Below, in pieces: positions 42,537 through 50,965 of a stretch of DNA of 64,000 nucleotides; the first letter of the stretch is position 1; every line of letters starts with the position of its first letter. The position numbers and the translations under genes are program-made. The DNA is from Subtercola endophyticus (lineage in GTDB: Bacteria > Actinomycetota > Actinomycetes > Actinomycetales > Microbacteriaceae). A model generated the notes under the pieces. It was not told where the DNA came from, ran no database searches, and worked only from the letters and a program-made list of their open reading frames with translations. The stretch covers positions 3,224,001-3,288,000 of the forward strand of contig NZ_CP087997.1 of assembly GCF_021044565.1 (NCBI RefSeq), given 5' to 3'.

Positions 42537-44377
42537 TGTGGCACTCCTAGGTAGGCAGAGATGACTTCGTCTTGCGCGAAGACCTCGGCGGGGGCGCCGT
42601 GGGCGATGATCTTGCCGGTCTGCAAGACGTAGATGCGATCGCAGGCGGCGTTGATGAGCGGCAGGTTGTGGTCGACGAGCAGAACGCCGATCTCACGCTC
42701 GGAGAGCATTCGCACAATGGCCGCGACTTCGTCGCGCTCGAACTCGGTGAGTCCGGCGCCCGGCTCGTCGAGCAGCAAGAACGACGGTTCGAGCATTAGA
42801 TTGCGGGCGATCTCGATCATGCGCAGCACGCCGTAGGGCTGAGCGCCCGCGGGATGCTCGGCTCGCCCTGCGATATTGAAGTCGGCGAGCAATTCCATCG
42901 CCCGGCCCCTGATGCGCTCGTCGTCGTGTCGCGCCCGGGGCGAGTAGATCGTCTGACCGAACGCACTCGCCTTCGCTCGCCCGTCACCGCCCAGCATGAC
43001 GTTCTCGATGACCGAGAGGTCGGGAATGTACTTCGGGCTCTGAAAGGTGCGCCCGATTCCCCGGCGAACGATCTCTGCCTGGCGCTTGCCGATCAGCTCC
43101 ACGCCGTCGAGCTGAATCGAGCCGCCCGACGTCGGCACATCGCCCGTCGCCGTATTGAGCAGCGTGGTCTTGCCGGCCCCATTCGGGCCGATGAGACCCA
43201 CGACCTCGCCCGTCGAGACCTGAACGCTGGCATGATCGACCGCGGTGTTGCCGCCGAAACGCACACTCACGTCGTTCAGGGTGAGGTGCCGTACCTGACC
43301 GGTCCGCTCGGTGAGCACAAGCCTGCCGGCGCGATCGATACCCGAGACGGCCTCTGCAGACCCGGCCGGCGCATCGGGCGCCGAGACGGTCGGCTCGACG
43401 CGCCCGATGCGGCCCTTGACCCGGGCCCAGAGATCGCTGAACGCACCCGCGATACCGCCGCGAGTCAGAATCACGAGCACGAGAATGCCGATGCCGTAGA
43501 TGAGGTCTTGCGCCGAGCTGGTGGCCAGCGAGAGTTCGTCCATCACGACGAGGGCGGCGACACCGAACAGCGGGCCCCAGAAGTATCCGGCGCCTCCCAG
43601 GATGACCGCGAGCAGCAGCGCGATCAGTCGGGTGAAGCTGAAGGTGTCCAAGTCCATCACCAGCTGAAAGTGCGCGAAGAGAACGCCCGCGAGCCCCGCT
43701 AGCGCACCAGAGAGCGCAAAGGCCACGAGTCGGGTGGAACTCGACGAGATGCCCACAGCCGAGAGGATGCGCGGACCCTCCCGCAAGGCCGTGAACTTGC
43801 GGCGCATTGCCGAGTGCTGAATGCGGAGCATCAGTTCGAAAACCAGCCACGCAAACACGGCGACGAGCCAGTAATAGGCGGGCAGGCCGCCGATCAGCAG
43901 AACTCCGAAGAAGCTCGGCGAGGGAATCAAGAAGATACCGATGGTTCCACCGCTGAAGTCTTTCCAGTTCACCACGACCTCGGCCAAGGCGAGTGCGAAG
44001 GCCAACGTCTGAATGGCGAGAAAGACCTCACTCAGTCTGCGAGTCGGCAGCGCCACCAAGACCGAGAGGCCTGTCGTCACCGCTACGGCGAGCATGAGGG
44101 CGATCCAGAAGTTCAAACCGAACTTGACCTCGAGAAACACGCTGGTGAATGCGCCGAGCCCGTACGTCATCACCAGCGCCATGTTGAAGATGCCGGCATA
44201 CCCGTAGATCAGGTTGAACGCCACCGTCAAGATGTAGGCGATGAGCGCAGCGCTGGCGATGTGCACCAGGTACGCGTTGCCCGAAACGATCAAGCCGATC
44301 AGAACGAGCACGACGGGTGCGGCGATCCGCAAGGTGGCAGGGCCCCGCAAGCGGCGGGTCACGGTTGCGGTGGTCAT
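42533..44377 (-). CDS. fused LivM permease / LivG ATPase
   Basis: 614 aa starting MTTATVTRRLRGPATLRIA at ATG 44375-44377, overlapping the livH stop (ATGA). Residues 1 to about 320 are a LivM-type permease (LIYGYAGIFNMALVMTYGLGAF, SGALAGLAGVLFAHF, ILGGAGYFWGPLFGVAALV). After a linker, residues about 370-614 are a LivG-type ATPase: Walker A GPNGAGKTT, Walker B FLLLDEPGAGL, H-loop LLVDHNL. The signature is QPYGVLRMIEIAR, lacking the usual Gln. The fusion gives fixed one-to-one stoichiometry and is known in some actinobacteria. Confidence 0.92.
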   Translation of the reverse strand: MTTATVTRRLRGPATLRIAAPVVLVLIGLIVSGNAYLVHIASAALIAYILTVAFNLIYGYAGIFNMALVMTYGLGAFTSVFLEVKFGLNFWIALMLAVAVTTGLSVLVALPTRRLSEVFLAIQTLAFALALAEVVVNWKDFSGGTIGIFLIPSPSFFGVLLIGGLPAYYWLVAVFAWLVFELMLRIQHSAMRRKFTALREGPRILSAVGISSSSTRLVAFALSGALAGLAGVLFAHFQLVMDLDTFSFTRLIALLLAVILGGAGYFWGPLFGVAALVVMDELSLATSSAQDLIYGIGILVLVILTRGGIAGAFSDLWARVKGRIGRVEPTVSAPDAPAGSAEAVSGIDRAGRLVLTERTGQVRHLTLNDVSVRFGGNTAVDHASVQVSTGEVVGLIGPNGAGKTTLLNTATGDVPTSGGSIQLDGVELIGKRQAEIVRRGIGRTFQSPKYIPDLSVIENVMLGGDGRAKASAFGQTIYSPRARHDDERIRGRAMELLADFNIAGRAEHPAGAQPYGVLRMIEIARNLMLEPSFLLLDEPGAGLTEFERDEVAAIVRMLSEREIGVLLVDHNLPLINAACDRIYVLQTGKIIAHGAPAEVFAQDEVISAYLGVPQ

Positions 44378-45240
44378 ACTCGTTCCGCCGTTCCTCTGAA
44401 GGTGAAGAGGCCGTTGGGCCGAAAGATGAGAACGACCGTGAGCACAATGAACAGGGCCGTGAGTTGCAATCCGGGGCCGACGAACGTATCCATCGCAGTC
44501 ACCGCCGCACCGGCGACGACGGCACCGCCGACCGCGCTGAACAGCGAGTTGAGCCCGCCGATGACCGCACCGACCAAAGAGAACAGCAGCAGAGTCGGTG
44601 CGACTTCGACAGAGACGCTGGCCAGGCTGGCCTGAAACATGCCTCCGATCGCTAGGCAGATGCCGGCGACCACCCAGGCGAGCAGCTGAAACCGGCTTCC
44701 GCGGATGCCGTAGATCGCGGCGAGTTCCTTGTCGTGCGAGACCGCCGTCAGCGATCGGCCGACGAGAGTTCGATCGAGCAGAAACCAGAGCACCAGAAGC
44801 AGCACCGCCGCGAGCACGATGACGAGAATCCGCTGGGTGGCGGTGCGATAGCCGAAGATGTCGACCGTGCCCGAGATCCAGGGCTGCACCACGGTCGGCG
44901 CTCCGCCGAAGATCGTGCGTGTGACGAAATTGAGAATCAGGCCGACACCGAGCGAAGCGAGCGTGAGGCCGATCGGCGAGACTCCGCGACGCTGCGCGGG
45001 CCGAATGGCGACGTAATAGGTGATGGTGCCGACGACTCCGCCGGCGATGAGGGTGAGCAGTGCGCCGATGAGCGAATTCGTGGCGGCAGTCCACGAAGCG
45101 CAGGCGGCAGCTGCGAAGATGGCAACGTATCCCGCGCCGAAATTCACCACACCGCCGACGCGATAGACAAGACTCACCGAGGCCACCATCGGCACGAGCA
45201 CAGCTGAGGCGGATAGCACGGCGATCAAAAAGACGATCAT
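44374..45240 (-). CDS. livH: ABC transporter permease LivH-type
   Basis: 288 aa, about 8 membrane segments. Family blocks are VYRVGGVVNFGAGYVAIFAA at the N-terminus, the EAA-like loop SHDKELAAIYGIRGSRFQLLAWVVAGICLAIGGMF, and VGAVIGGLNSLFSAVGGAVVAG. It is the first gene of the leftward operon with AAGGGAG upstream of the ATG. The regulatory region at 45241-45457 is shared with the divergent CaiB-family gene. Confidence 0.93.
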   Translation of the reverse strand: MIVFLIAVLSASAVLVPMVASVSLVYRVGGVVNFGAGYVAIFAAAACASWTAATNSLIGALLTLIAGGVVGTITYYVAIRPAQRRGVSPIGLTLASLGVGLILNFVTRTIFGGAPTVVQPWISGTVDIFGYRTATQRILVIVLAAVLLLVLWFLLDRTLVGRSLTAVSHDKELAAIYGIRGSRFQLLAWVVAGICLAIGGMFQASLASVSVEVAPTLLLFSLVGAVIGGLNSLFSAVGGAVVAGAAVTAMDTFVGPGLQLTALFIVLTVVLIFRPNGLFTFRGTAERV

Positions 45241-45273
45241 CGAGACTCACTCCCTTGTAAGTACAAAAATACA

Positions 45274-45300
45274 TAACAACGACAATAGTTAGCGTTGTTA
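45274..45300. promoter_or_regulatory. candidate operator between livH and CaiB-like gene
   Basis: The perfect 8-bp inverted repeat TAACAACG...CGTTGTTA, with an 11-bp spacer containing TAGTTAG, lies 34 bp before livH in the 217-bp divergent region. The AACAA/TTGTT arms recur at the MarR gene promoter (49128-49146) with different spacing, so the MarR protein may bind here. The rest of the gap holds an AT-rich GTATAC stretch (45420-45425) near the rightward start and no gene. Confidence 0.45.
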
Positions 45301-45457
45301 AGTGTTACGAAGCAACCTACATCAATCGCACCGACGTCACTAGTGACGACGAAGCTTTTTTGCCGGTGCTACACGAGAGAAATTCGTCTCGACAGCCCCG
45401 GCGACATAAAGTTAACCTAGTATACGAATAGTTCATTGCGACACAAGGAGGTTTCTC

Positions 45458-46657
45458 GTGGACTCAGCGCAGCGGCCACGCACAGGCCCGCTCAGCGACC
45501 TGCACATCATCGATGTGTCGACGTATGTCGCGGGCCCCTCGGCCACACTGACCCTGGCGCAAATGGGGGCCGATGTCATTCGTATCGATCCTCTTGGCGG
45601 CGCACCCGACACCCGCCGCATGCCGCTCGCCCGCGATGGCAGCAGTCTCTATTGGGCGGGCCTGAACCGCGGCAAGCGGTCTGTCGAACTCGACCTTCGT
45701 TCGGAAGAGGGTAAAGACACGGTGCGTCGGCTTCTGGCGACCGAGGGCGAGGGGCGCGGCATCGTCATCACCAACGCGGTCGGCCAAGACTGGCTGTCGT
45801 ACGATCAGCTTCGGCACACCAGATCCGACCTCATTCACGTTCAGCTCAACGGGCGCAGCGACGGCTCTTCGGCGGTCGACTACACCCTCAACGCAGAGAC
45901 GGGCCTGCCGCTCATCACCGGCCCGGTGGGTACGAGTCTCGCGGTCAACCACGTTCTGCCGGCCTGGGATCTTCTGGCTGGCCGGCAGGCCGCGCTGGCG
46001 ATACTCGCGGCGGAGCGCGCTCGAGCGAAAACCGGGCTCGGGCAATCGATCAGCGTCACTCTCGCCGACATTGCCGCAACGACGCTGGCCCAGCTCGGCT
46101 ACGTGGCCGACGTCGTGCTGAACAACGCGGAACGCAAGCGAGAAGGCAATTCGCTCTATGGCACGTACGGCGCAGATTTCACCACAATCGACGGCGGCCG
46201 ATTCATGATCGTCGCCCTCACCGGCCGGCATTGGCGCGGCCTGGTCGCACTGACCGGCGTCGAAAACGCCGTCGCCGGCATCGAATCGAGTCTGGCCATC
46301 GACTTCGGCGACGATGAGGTGCGCTACACCTATCGTGATCTCGCCTCGGCACTCTTCGCCCCGTGGTTCGCCGCGCGCAGCAGCGCTGAGACTCGGGCCC
46401 AGCTGGCCGCGAGCGCCGTGCTCTGGAGCGAGTACCGCACGGTTCGCGAGATGGCCATCGCGCCCGACGGGCTCGTTCGGCAGAGCACGCTCTTCGACGA
46501 TGTCGACCACCCGGGCATCGGGGTCTACCCCGTGCCGCGGCAGGCAGCGACGATGAGCGGATGGTCGGCGGCACCCGCAACACCCGCCGCCTCGATCGGT
46601 CAGCACACCGAAGAAGTTCTCGCCGAATGGCTCGACTCCCAGAAGATAGGCCGGTGA
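45458..46657 (+). CDS. CaiB-family protein close to 2-methylfumaryl-CoA isomerase (Mct-like)
   Basis: 399 aa class III CoA-transferase fold, GTG start after AAGGAGG. It resembles Mct of the 3-hydroxypropionate bicycle more than ordinary CoA-transferases: LYWAGLNRGKRSVELDLR, DWLSYDQLRHTRSDLIHVQLNGRSDGSSAVDYT, NHVLPAWDLLAGRQAAL with the catalytic aspartate (about residue 171), GNSLYGTYGADFTTIDGGRFMIVALT and YRTVREM. Mct moves CoA within one molecule between C1 and C4 carboxylates. The similarity is from memory of the family, so another CoA-transfer role is possible. First gene of a four-gene overlapping operon. Confidence 0.85.
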   Translation: MDSAQRPRTGPLSDLHIIDVSTYVAGPSATLTLAQMGADVIRIDPLGGAPDTRRMPLARDGSSLYWAGLNRGKRSVELDLRSEEGKDTVRRLLATEGEGRGIVITNAVGQDWLSYDQLRHTRSDLIHVQLNGRSDGSSAVDYTLNAETGLPLITGPVGTSLAVNHVLPAWDLLAGRQAALAILAAERARAKTGLGQSISVTLADIAATTLAQLGYVADVVLNNAERKREGNSLYGTYGADFTTIDGGRFMIVALTGRHWRGLVALTGVENAVAGIESSLAIDFGDDEVRYTYRDLASALFAPWFAARSSAETRAQLAASAVLWSEYRTVREMAIAPDGLVRQSTLFDDVDHPGIGVYPVPRQAATMSGWSAAPATPAASIGQHTEEVLAEWLDSQKIGR

Positions 46658-47565
46658 CCGTTGTGCGTGCCGTGCAATTCGACTTTCCCGGTGGCCGCGA
46701 GACGCTCCGTTACCGCGAAGCCCCCGAGCCCGAACTGGCCTCCGGCGAGGTCTTGGTTCGTTTCGAGGCCTCGGCCGTGAACCCGGCCGACCTCAAGATC
46801 AGCGGCGGCAGCATCGCGCCGCGTGCCGGAACGTCGCCGTACACACTGGGCTGGGACATCGTCGGCACGATAGAGCGGCGTGCTGACGGTGCTGAGACGT
46901 TCGAGGTGGGCGACAGGGTCGTCGGCATGGTGAGAATGGCTTCGACCGGGCGCGGTACGTGGTCGCAATTCGTCGCGGTGCCCGCCGCATCCATCACCCT
47001 GGCACCTGCGGCCATCGAGCCGGCCGTGCTCGCCCAGCTGCCTCTCGTCGGCCTCACTGCCCTGAAGGCGATCGAAAAACTGGCGCCGTCGGCCGGCGAC
47101 CGGGTTCTCGTGGTCGGCGCCGGCGGAGCGGTGGGCGGCTGCACGGTGCAAATGCTCGCCCGCCTCGGGGTCGAGTGCCATGCCCTCGTGCGCACACCCG
47201 AGCAGGCAGAGCAGCTCCGCACGAACCCGTCGATCGCAGCCGTCTACTGTGGCGAGGCCCCTGCCGATTCTTTCCATTCGATCATCGACGCCGCGGGAAT
47301 CGATGCCTCCGCTGCCGTGCGGGCCGGCGGTACCTATATAACGTGCGTGCCGGGAACCCTGCCTGATCAGCTCGAGTCGAAGGGTGCGGCCGGAGCGACG
47401 GCGATCGTGCCCGAATCGGGTTCTCAGATTGCGCTCTTGCTCGACCATCTCGCAGACGGCAGTCTGCACCTGCAGAATCCCGACATCTTTCGACTCGACG
47501 ATTTCGAAGCCGCGCTCACCTCGTTTGCGAGCCGCACCGGCCGCCGCACGGTACTCGTCGCATGA
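46654..47565 (+). CDS. quinone oxidoreductase-like medium-chain reductase
   Basis: 303 aa MDR protein without zinc ligands, starting MTVVRAVQFDFPGGRETLRYRE at the GTG that overlaps the previous stop. Blocks are EVLVRFEASAVNPADLKISGG, YTLGWDIVGTIERRADGAETFEVGDRVVGM and the cofactor motif VVGAGGAVGGCTVQMLA. Such enzymes reduce quinones or enones with NADPH; acryloyl/crotonyl-CoA reductases are relatives. Its end overlaps the HtaA-domain gene (ATGA). Substrate unknown. Confidence 0.88.
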   Translation: MTVVRAVQFDFPGGRETLRYREAPEPELASGEVLVRFEASAVNPADLKISGGSIAPRAGTSPYTLGWDIVGTIERRADGAETFEVGDRVVGMVRMASTGRGTWSQFVAVPAASITLAPAAIEPAVLAQLPLVGLTALKAIEKLAPSAGDRVLVVGAGGAVGGCTVQMLARLGVECHALVRTPEQAEQLRTNPSIAAVYCGEAPADSFHSIIDAAGIDASAAVRAGGTYITCVPGTLPDQLESKGAAGATAIVPESGSQIALLLDHLADGSLHLQNPDIFRLDDFEAALTSFASRTGRRTVLVA

Positions 47566-48047
47566 CCGGGCCGACGGCGATTCGCCTCGACTGGGCAATC
47601 AAGCAGAGTTTTCTCGAATACGTGTCTGGTCTCGACGATGGCGAGATCAGCGCCGCAGAACCAGCGACCGTCACGGGCCTCGGGCCGTTCTCGTTCACCG
47701 CCGAGGCAGACCAGCGCCTCGACATCGCCACCGGATTCGGTGTTCTTCGATTCCGCGGCCGCGCGGTCGTGAGCGGGCACTTCGGAATGATGAGTGTCAC
47801 CATCACCGACCCCTGGGTGCAGATCGATGGCGATGGCGCCGCACTGACGATTCCCGACCCAGACCGCGATCCCGCCTCGGGCAAGCGCATCGAGATCGTG
47901 CGTCTGGCCGTCGAGGAGCCCTTTGCGCCGCAGGGCTTCACGGGCATCCCCTCGACCCTCACGGTAGAGGCGATCGGCGTCTTCAACGGGCAATACCAAA
48001 GCGGCACCGAGATGGATCCGGTCACGATCGTCTTTGCGACGCCGTGA
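47562..48047 (+). CDS. free-standing HtaA-domain protein
   Basis: 161 aa, a single HtaA-like domain: LDWAIKQSFLEYVSG near the N-terminus, GPFSFTAEADQRLDIATGFGVLRFRGRAVVSGHFGMMSVTITDPWVQI in the middle. In corynebacterial HtaA this domain binds heme through a conserved Tyr and a His about 55 residues later; here Y20 and H73 fit that spacing. Unlike HtaA there is no signal peptide or membrane anchor, so the protein is cytosolic. It is translationally coupled to a reductase gene upstream and followed by a 2Fe-2S reductase. Function unknown: heme handling or a repurposed lipocalin-like carrier. Confidence 0.78.
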   Translation: MTGPTAIRLDWAIKQSFLEYVSGLDDGEISAAEPATVTGLGPFSFTAEADQRLDIATGFGVLRFRGRAVVSGHFGMMSVTITDPWVQIDGDGAALTIPDPDRDPASGKRIEIVRLAVEEPFAPQGFTGIPSTLTVEAIGVFNGQYQSGTEMDPVTIVFATP

Positions 48048-48118
48048 TGACCGACACGCGCACGACAGGGGCGCCGCGCCCCACTCCACACATTTTCGTC
48101 ACATCGGAGGTACTAACA

Positions 48119-49111
48119 ATGGCAACCCAGTCTGACCACGTCGTCGAGCGTGAGGCGCCGAACGACCCCAACGCCCGGCTTTCGCTCGTGGTCGAAGGGC
48201 GCACCGTTGAGGCAGATCGAGTCGTCTCGCTGACTCTGGTCGACCCGTCGGGCGCCAGCCTGCCGCGATGGACGCCCGGCTCCCACATCGATCTGCATCT
48301 CGGCGACGATCTGATTCGTCAGTACTCTCTGTCGTCGAGCACCTCCGACACCGAGAAGTGGCGCGTCAGCATTCTCAAAGAGGTCGACGGGGGTGGCGGC
48401 TCGCACGCCGTGCACGAGACCATCGCCGTCGGGTCGCCGGTCACCGTGAGCCTGCCTCGAAACAACTTCGTGCTGCAGCCCTCGAAGAACTACGTGTTCG
48501 TCGCCGGCGGCATCGGCATTACTCCCATCGTTCCGATGATCGAATCCGCAGAGCAGAGTGCCGCGAACTGGAACCTGGTCTACGCCGGGCGCACGCGCTC
48601 ATCGATGGCATTCGTCGAAGACCTGGCCCATCACGGCGAGAAGGTCAGATTCGTCACCGGCGACACCGACGGCCGGCTGGATTTCGCCGCCTACTTCGCC
48701 GAGGTGCAGCCCGACACGCTGGTCTATGCCTGCGGGCCGGAGTCGTTGCTCACGGCGCTCGAGGCCGCAACCGCGCACTGGCCCGTCGACAGCCTGCACA
48801 CCGAACGATTTGTCGGCAAAGAGATCGACGAATCGGCGGATGTCGACTTCGAGGTCGAATTCGCCGACAGCGGTCTGACGCTCACCATTCCAGCCGGGCG
48901 CTCGATTCTCGACATCGCAGAAGAGAACGACCTGCCGGTGATCTCCTCCTGCGGTGAGGGCACGTGCGGCACCTGCGAAACCGTGGTTCTGGCCGGGCTG
49001 CCCGACCATCGCGACTCGATTCTGACCGACAGCGAGAAAGCCGCGAACAAGTCGATGTTCATTTGCGTGTCGCGTTCGGTTGGGGGATGCCCGTTGAAGC
49101 TCGATCTCTAA
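48119..49111 (+). CDS. PDR-type oxygenase reductase (FMN/NAD and 2Fe-2S)
   Basis: 330 aa in the order flavin domain, NAD domain, ferredoxin. RQYSLSSST binds the flavin, AGGIGITPIVPM binds NAD, and SSCGEGTCGTCETVVLAG with FICVSRS carries the plant-type 2Fe-2S cysteines. This is the vanillate demethylase/phthalate dioxygenase reductase architecture. It delivers electrons from NADH to an oxygenase; no Rieske oxygenase is present, so the two P450s are the obvious partners. GGAGG lies 9 bp before the ATG at 48119; an earlier ATG (48047) touching the HtaA stop is possible but lacks a site. Confidence 0.92.
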   Translation: MATQSDHVVEREAPNDPNARLSLVVEGRTVEADRVVSLTLVDPSGASLPRWTPGSHIDLHLGDDLIRQYSLSSSTSDTEKWRVSILKEVDGGGGSHAVHETIAVGSPVTVSLPRNNFVLQPSKNYVFVAGGIGITPIVPMIESAEQSAANWNLVYAGRTRSSMAFVEDLAHHGEKVRFVTGDTDGRLDFAAYFAEVQPDTLVYACGPESLLTALEAATAHWPVDSLHTERFVGKEIDESADVDFEVEFADSGLTLTIPAGRSILDIAEENDLPVISSCGEGTCGTCETVVLAGLPDHRDSILTDSEKAANKSMFICVSRSVGGCPLKLDL

Positions 49112-49113
49112 AA

Positions 49114-49146
49114 TTGCACACCACATGAACAACTCCGTATATTGTT
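49114..49146 (+). promoter_or_regulatory. MarR gene promoter with candidate autoregulatory site
   Basis: TTGCAC (49114-49119) and TATATT (49138-49143) are spaced 18 bp, a good housekeeping promoter. The inverted repeat AACAA...TTGTT (49128-49132, 49142-49146) overlaps the -10, where a MarR protein would repress its own gene. Confidence 0.6.
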
Positions 49147-49235
49147 GCCATACTTGCGCGGCCAAGCAGGCCCGCCACAACAGTGAGCCGAACACCTATG
49201 AACTCTGGCATCGTCTTCACCTCGGGCAGCGCCCG

Positions 49236-49703
49236 ATGACGTCTGGCTCTGTTCCCGACGATTCCCCCGTCTCACAGACGAACCTGATTCGGCTGCGAAT
49301 GGCGCTCGGCCGGCTGGGGCGCCTGCTGCGCCAGCAGAACAACGATGGCCTGCCCTACGCGCTCATCTCGCTCATCATGACGATTCACCGGCTCGAACCG
49401 GTCACAGCGAAAGAGCTGGCCGAGAGCGAGGGCGTCACACCGCCCGCGGTCACGCGTTCCCTCAATCGCCTGTTCGAGCTCGGTCTCATCTCTCGCGAAG
49501 AGGTCGCGACCGACCGGCGTGCTCAGTCGATTCGTCTGGCAGACCTGGGCGAGGCGAAGCGCATCGAACTCCTCGAAAAGCGAGAGATCTGGCTCACCGA
49601 GCACATCGACCAGCTCTCACCCGACGAGATCACCAAGTTGATCGACGCTCTGCCGGCACTCGAGAAGCTCACCAGCCTGCAGGTCACCGTCATCGAGCGT
49701 TGA
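49236..49703 (+). CDS. MarR-family transcriptional regulator
   Basis: 155 aa from ATG 49236. The frame is open back to 49125, but that stretch contains the promoter, so the later start is preferred; no strong ribosome site is seen. The winged helix is VTAKELAESEGVTPPAVTRSLNRLFELGLISREEVATDRRAQSIRL, preceded by MALGRLGRLLRQQ. MarR proteins sense aromatic acids or acyl-CoA and repress catabolic genes. It sits between the reductase operon and P450 2 and is a candidate regulator of the island. The 3' end overlaps the P450 gene by 14 bp. Confidence 0.87.
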   Translation: MTSGSVPDDSPVSQTNLIRLRMALGRLGRLLRQQNNDGLPYALISLIMTIHRLEPVTAKELAESEGVTPPAVTRSLNRLFELGLISREEVATDRRAQSIRLADLGEAKRIELLEKREIWLTEHIDQLSPDEITKLIDALPALEKLTSLQVTVIER

Positions 49704-50955
49704 GCACCAGCGGCAGCGTCAGGGGCGTACGAAGCGAGCGGCCACCCCACTCGAACGGCTGCTCGGCGAGCTGAGCATCGGGAAAACGCTCCGCCATCTG
49801 CCGGAACAACGCGACCGCCTCCATGCGCGCAAGACCGGCGCCGAGACACGAGTGGGTGCCCATGCCGAAACCGATGTGCATGCGGCTCTCTCTGCGCTGA
49901 ATGTCGAGCGAATCGGGGTTCGTGAACACCGACGGGTCGCGGTTCGCCGCCGCGAGCACGCCGATGACGGTGTCGCCGACCTCGATCTGCACGCCGTCGA
50001 TCTCTCGAGCCTGCGCTGCGACATAGGGCAAGAAGTGCGCCGGTGTGACGAAGCGGGTCAGTTCCTCGACCGCCTTCACGGCCAGGTCGGGTTCTGCGAC
50101 GAGCGCCTCCCACTGATCGCGGTTGGTGAGCAGACTCAGCATTCCGATCGTGAGCAGATTGCTGGTGGTCTCGTGCCCGGCGAAGATCATCAGAGCGACC
50201 ATCGCCTTCGACTCGTCGTGGGTCATCGCTCCGGAGCGCTCCGAGTCGATCAGCGCCGCGATGAGGCCGGTTGTCGCACCGGATGCCCGCTGCCTCTCGA
50301 GCAGCGATTCGATGTAGTCCATCAGCCCCCTGTAGGCGTCGGCCCCCTCTAGGGCGGACTCCTCGGAATCGGCGTTGAACTTGTTCTCGGCGATACGTTT
50401 CGCCCACTCGTGAATCTGCTCGAGATCGCCCAGAGGAATACCCAGCAGGTCGCCGAGCACCGTCAGCGGAAGCGTGTACGCGAAGCGCTTGAAGTCGACG
50501 ACACCGTCGACCGCAGCCAGCTCGTCGAGCCCCTGAGTGACCCGCGCCGTGACCTTCTCCTCCATCTCGGCCTTCAGCGAGCGCAGGGCGAACGGGGGTT
50601 GAACCAGGGCCTTGATGCGCGGATGGTCGGGCGGATCCAGTCGCACCAGCTGCTGAAACTCCTGATCGAGCACAGCATCGAAGGCGTCGCGCCCTTCGAC
50701 GGAGAAGCGCTCGCGCGCCTCTTCGTAACGCTGAGAGTGCTTCGTCGCGGCTCTGCTGTAGAGCAGATTGTCGTCTCCGAGCAGCTCTCGAACGTCTTTG
50801 TACCGGCTCAGCACCACGGCGTCGCTCAGCCGCCAGACCGGATGCTCGTCGCGCAACTGGTTCCAGGTGGGAAACGGATCCGCGAGCATCTCCGCATCGC
50901 CGGCGAGCAGCAGCTGCACGCGCTCCTGCAAAGGAAGATCGACCTTGTTCGTCAT
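49690..50955 (-). CDS. cytochrome P450 (second)
   Basis: 421 aa soluble P450. I-helix FAGHETT, ExxR in VEELTRFV, heme loop GFGMGTHSCLGAGLARME. The substrate-region sequence differs clearly from P450 1, so the two probably act on different positions or intermediates. ATG 50953-50955 has GAGGT 7 bp upstream; the longer open frame upstream is only a shadow of the VOC gene. It follows the VOC gene by 10 bp, giving an operon SnoaL-like, VOC and P450, though a motif site also precedes the VOC gene. The redox partner is likely the reductase at 48119. Confidence 0.94.
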   Translation of the reverse strand: MTNKVDLPLQERVQLLLAGDAEMLADPFPTWNQLRDEHPVWRLSDAVVLSRYKDVRELLGDDNLLYSRAATKHSQRYEEARERFSVEGRDAFDAVLDQEFQQLVRLDPPDHPRIKALVQPPFALRSLKAEMEEKVTARVTQGLDELAAVDGVVDFKRFAYTLPLTVLGDLLGIPLGDLEQIHEWAKRIAENKFNADSEESALEGADAYRGLMDYIESLLERQRASGATTGLIAALIDSERSGAMTHDESKAMVALMIFAGHETTSNLLTIGMLSLLTNRDQWEALVAEPDLAVKAVEELTRFVTPAHFLPYVAAQAREIDGVQIEVGDTVIGVLAAANRDPSVFTNPDSLDIQRRESRMHIGFGMGTHSCLGAGLARMEAVALFRQMAERFPDAQLAEQPFEWGGRSLRTPLTLPLVLNAR

Positions 50956-50965
50956 AGTGACGACC

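Noticed and set aside
45401..45460. AT-rich GTATAC region as a tenth copy of the shared motif
   Set aside because: It shares only short pieces (AACCTAGTA, AATAGTTC) and does not align over the full consensus.
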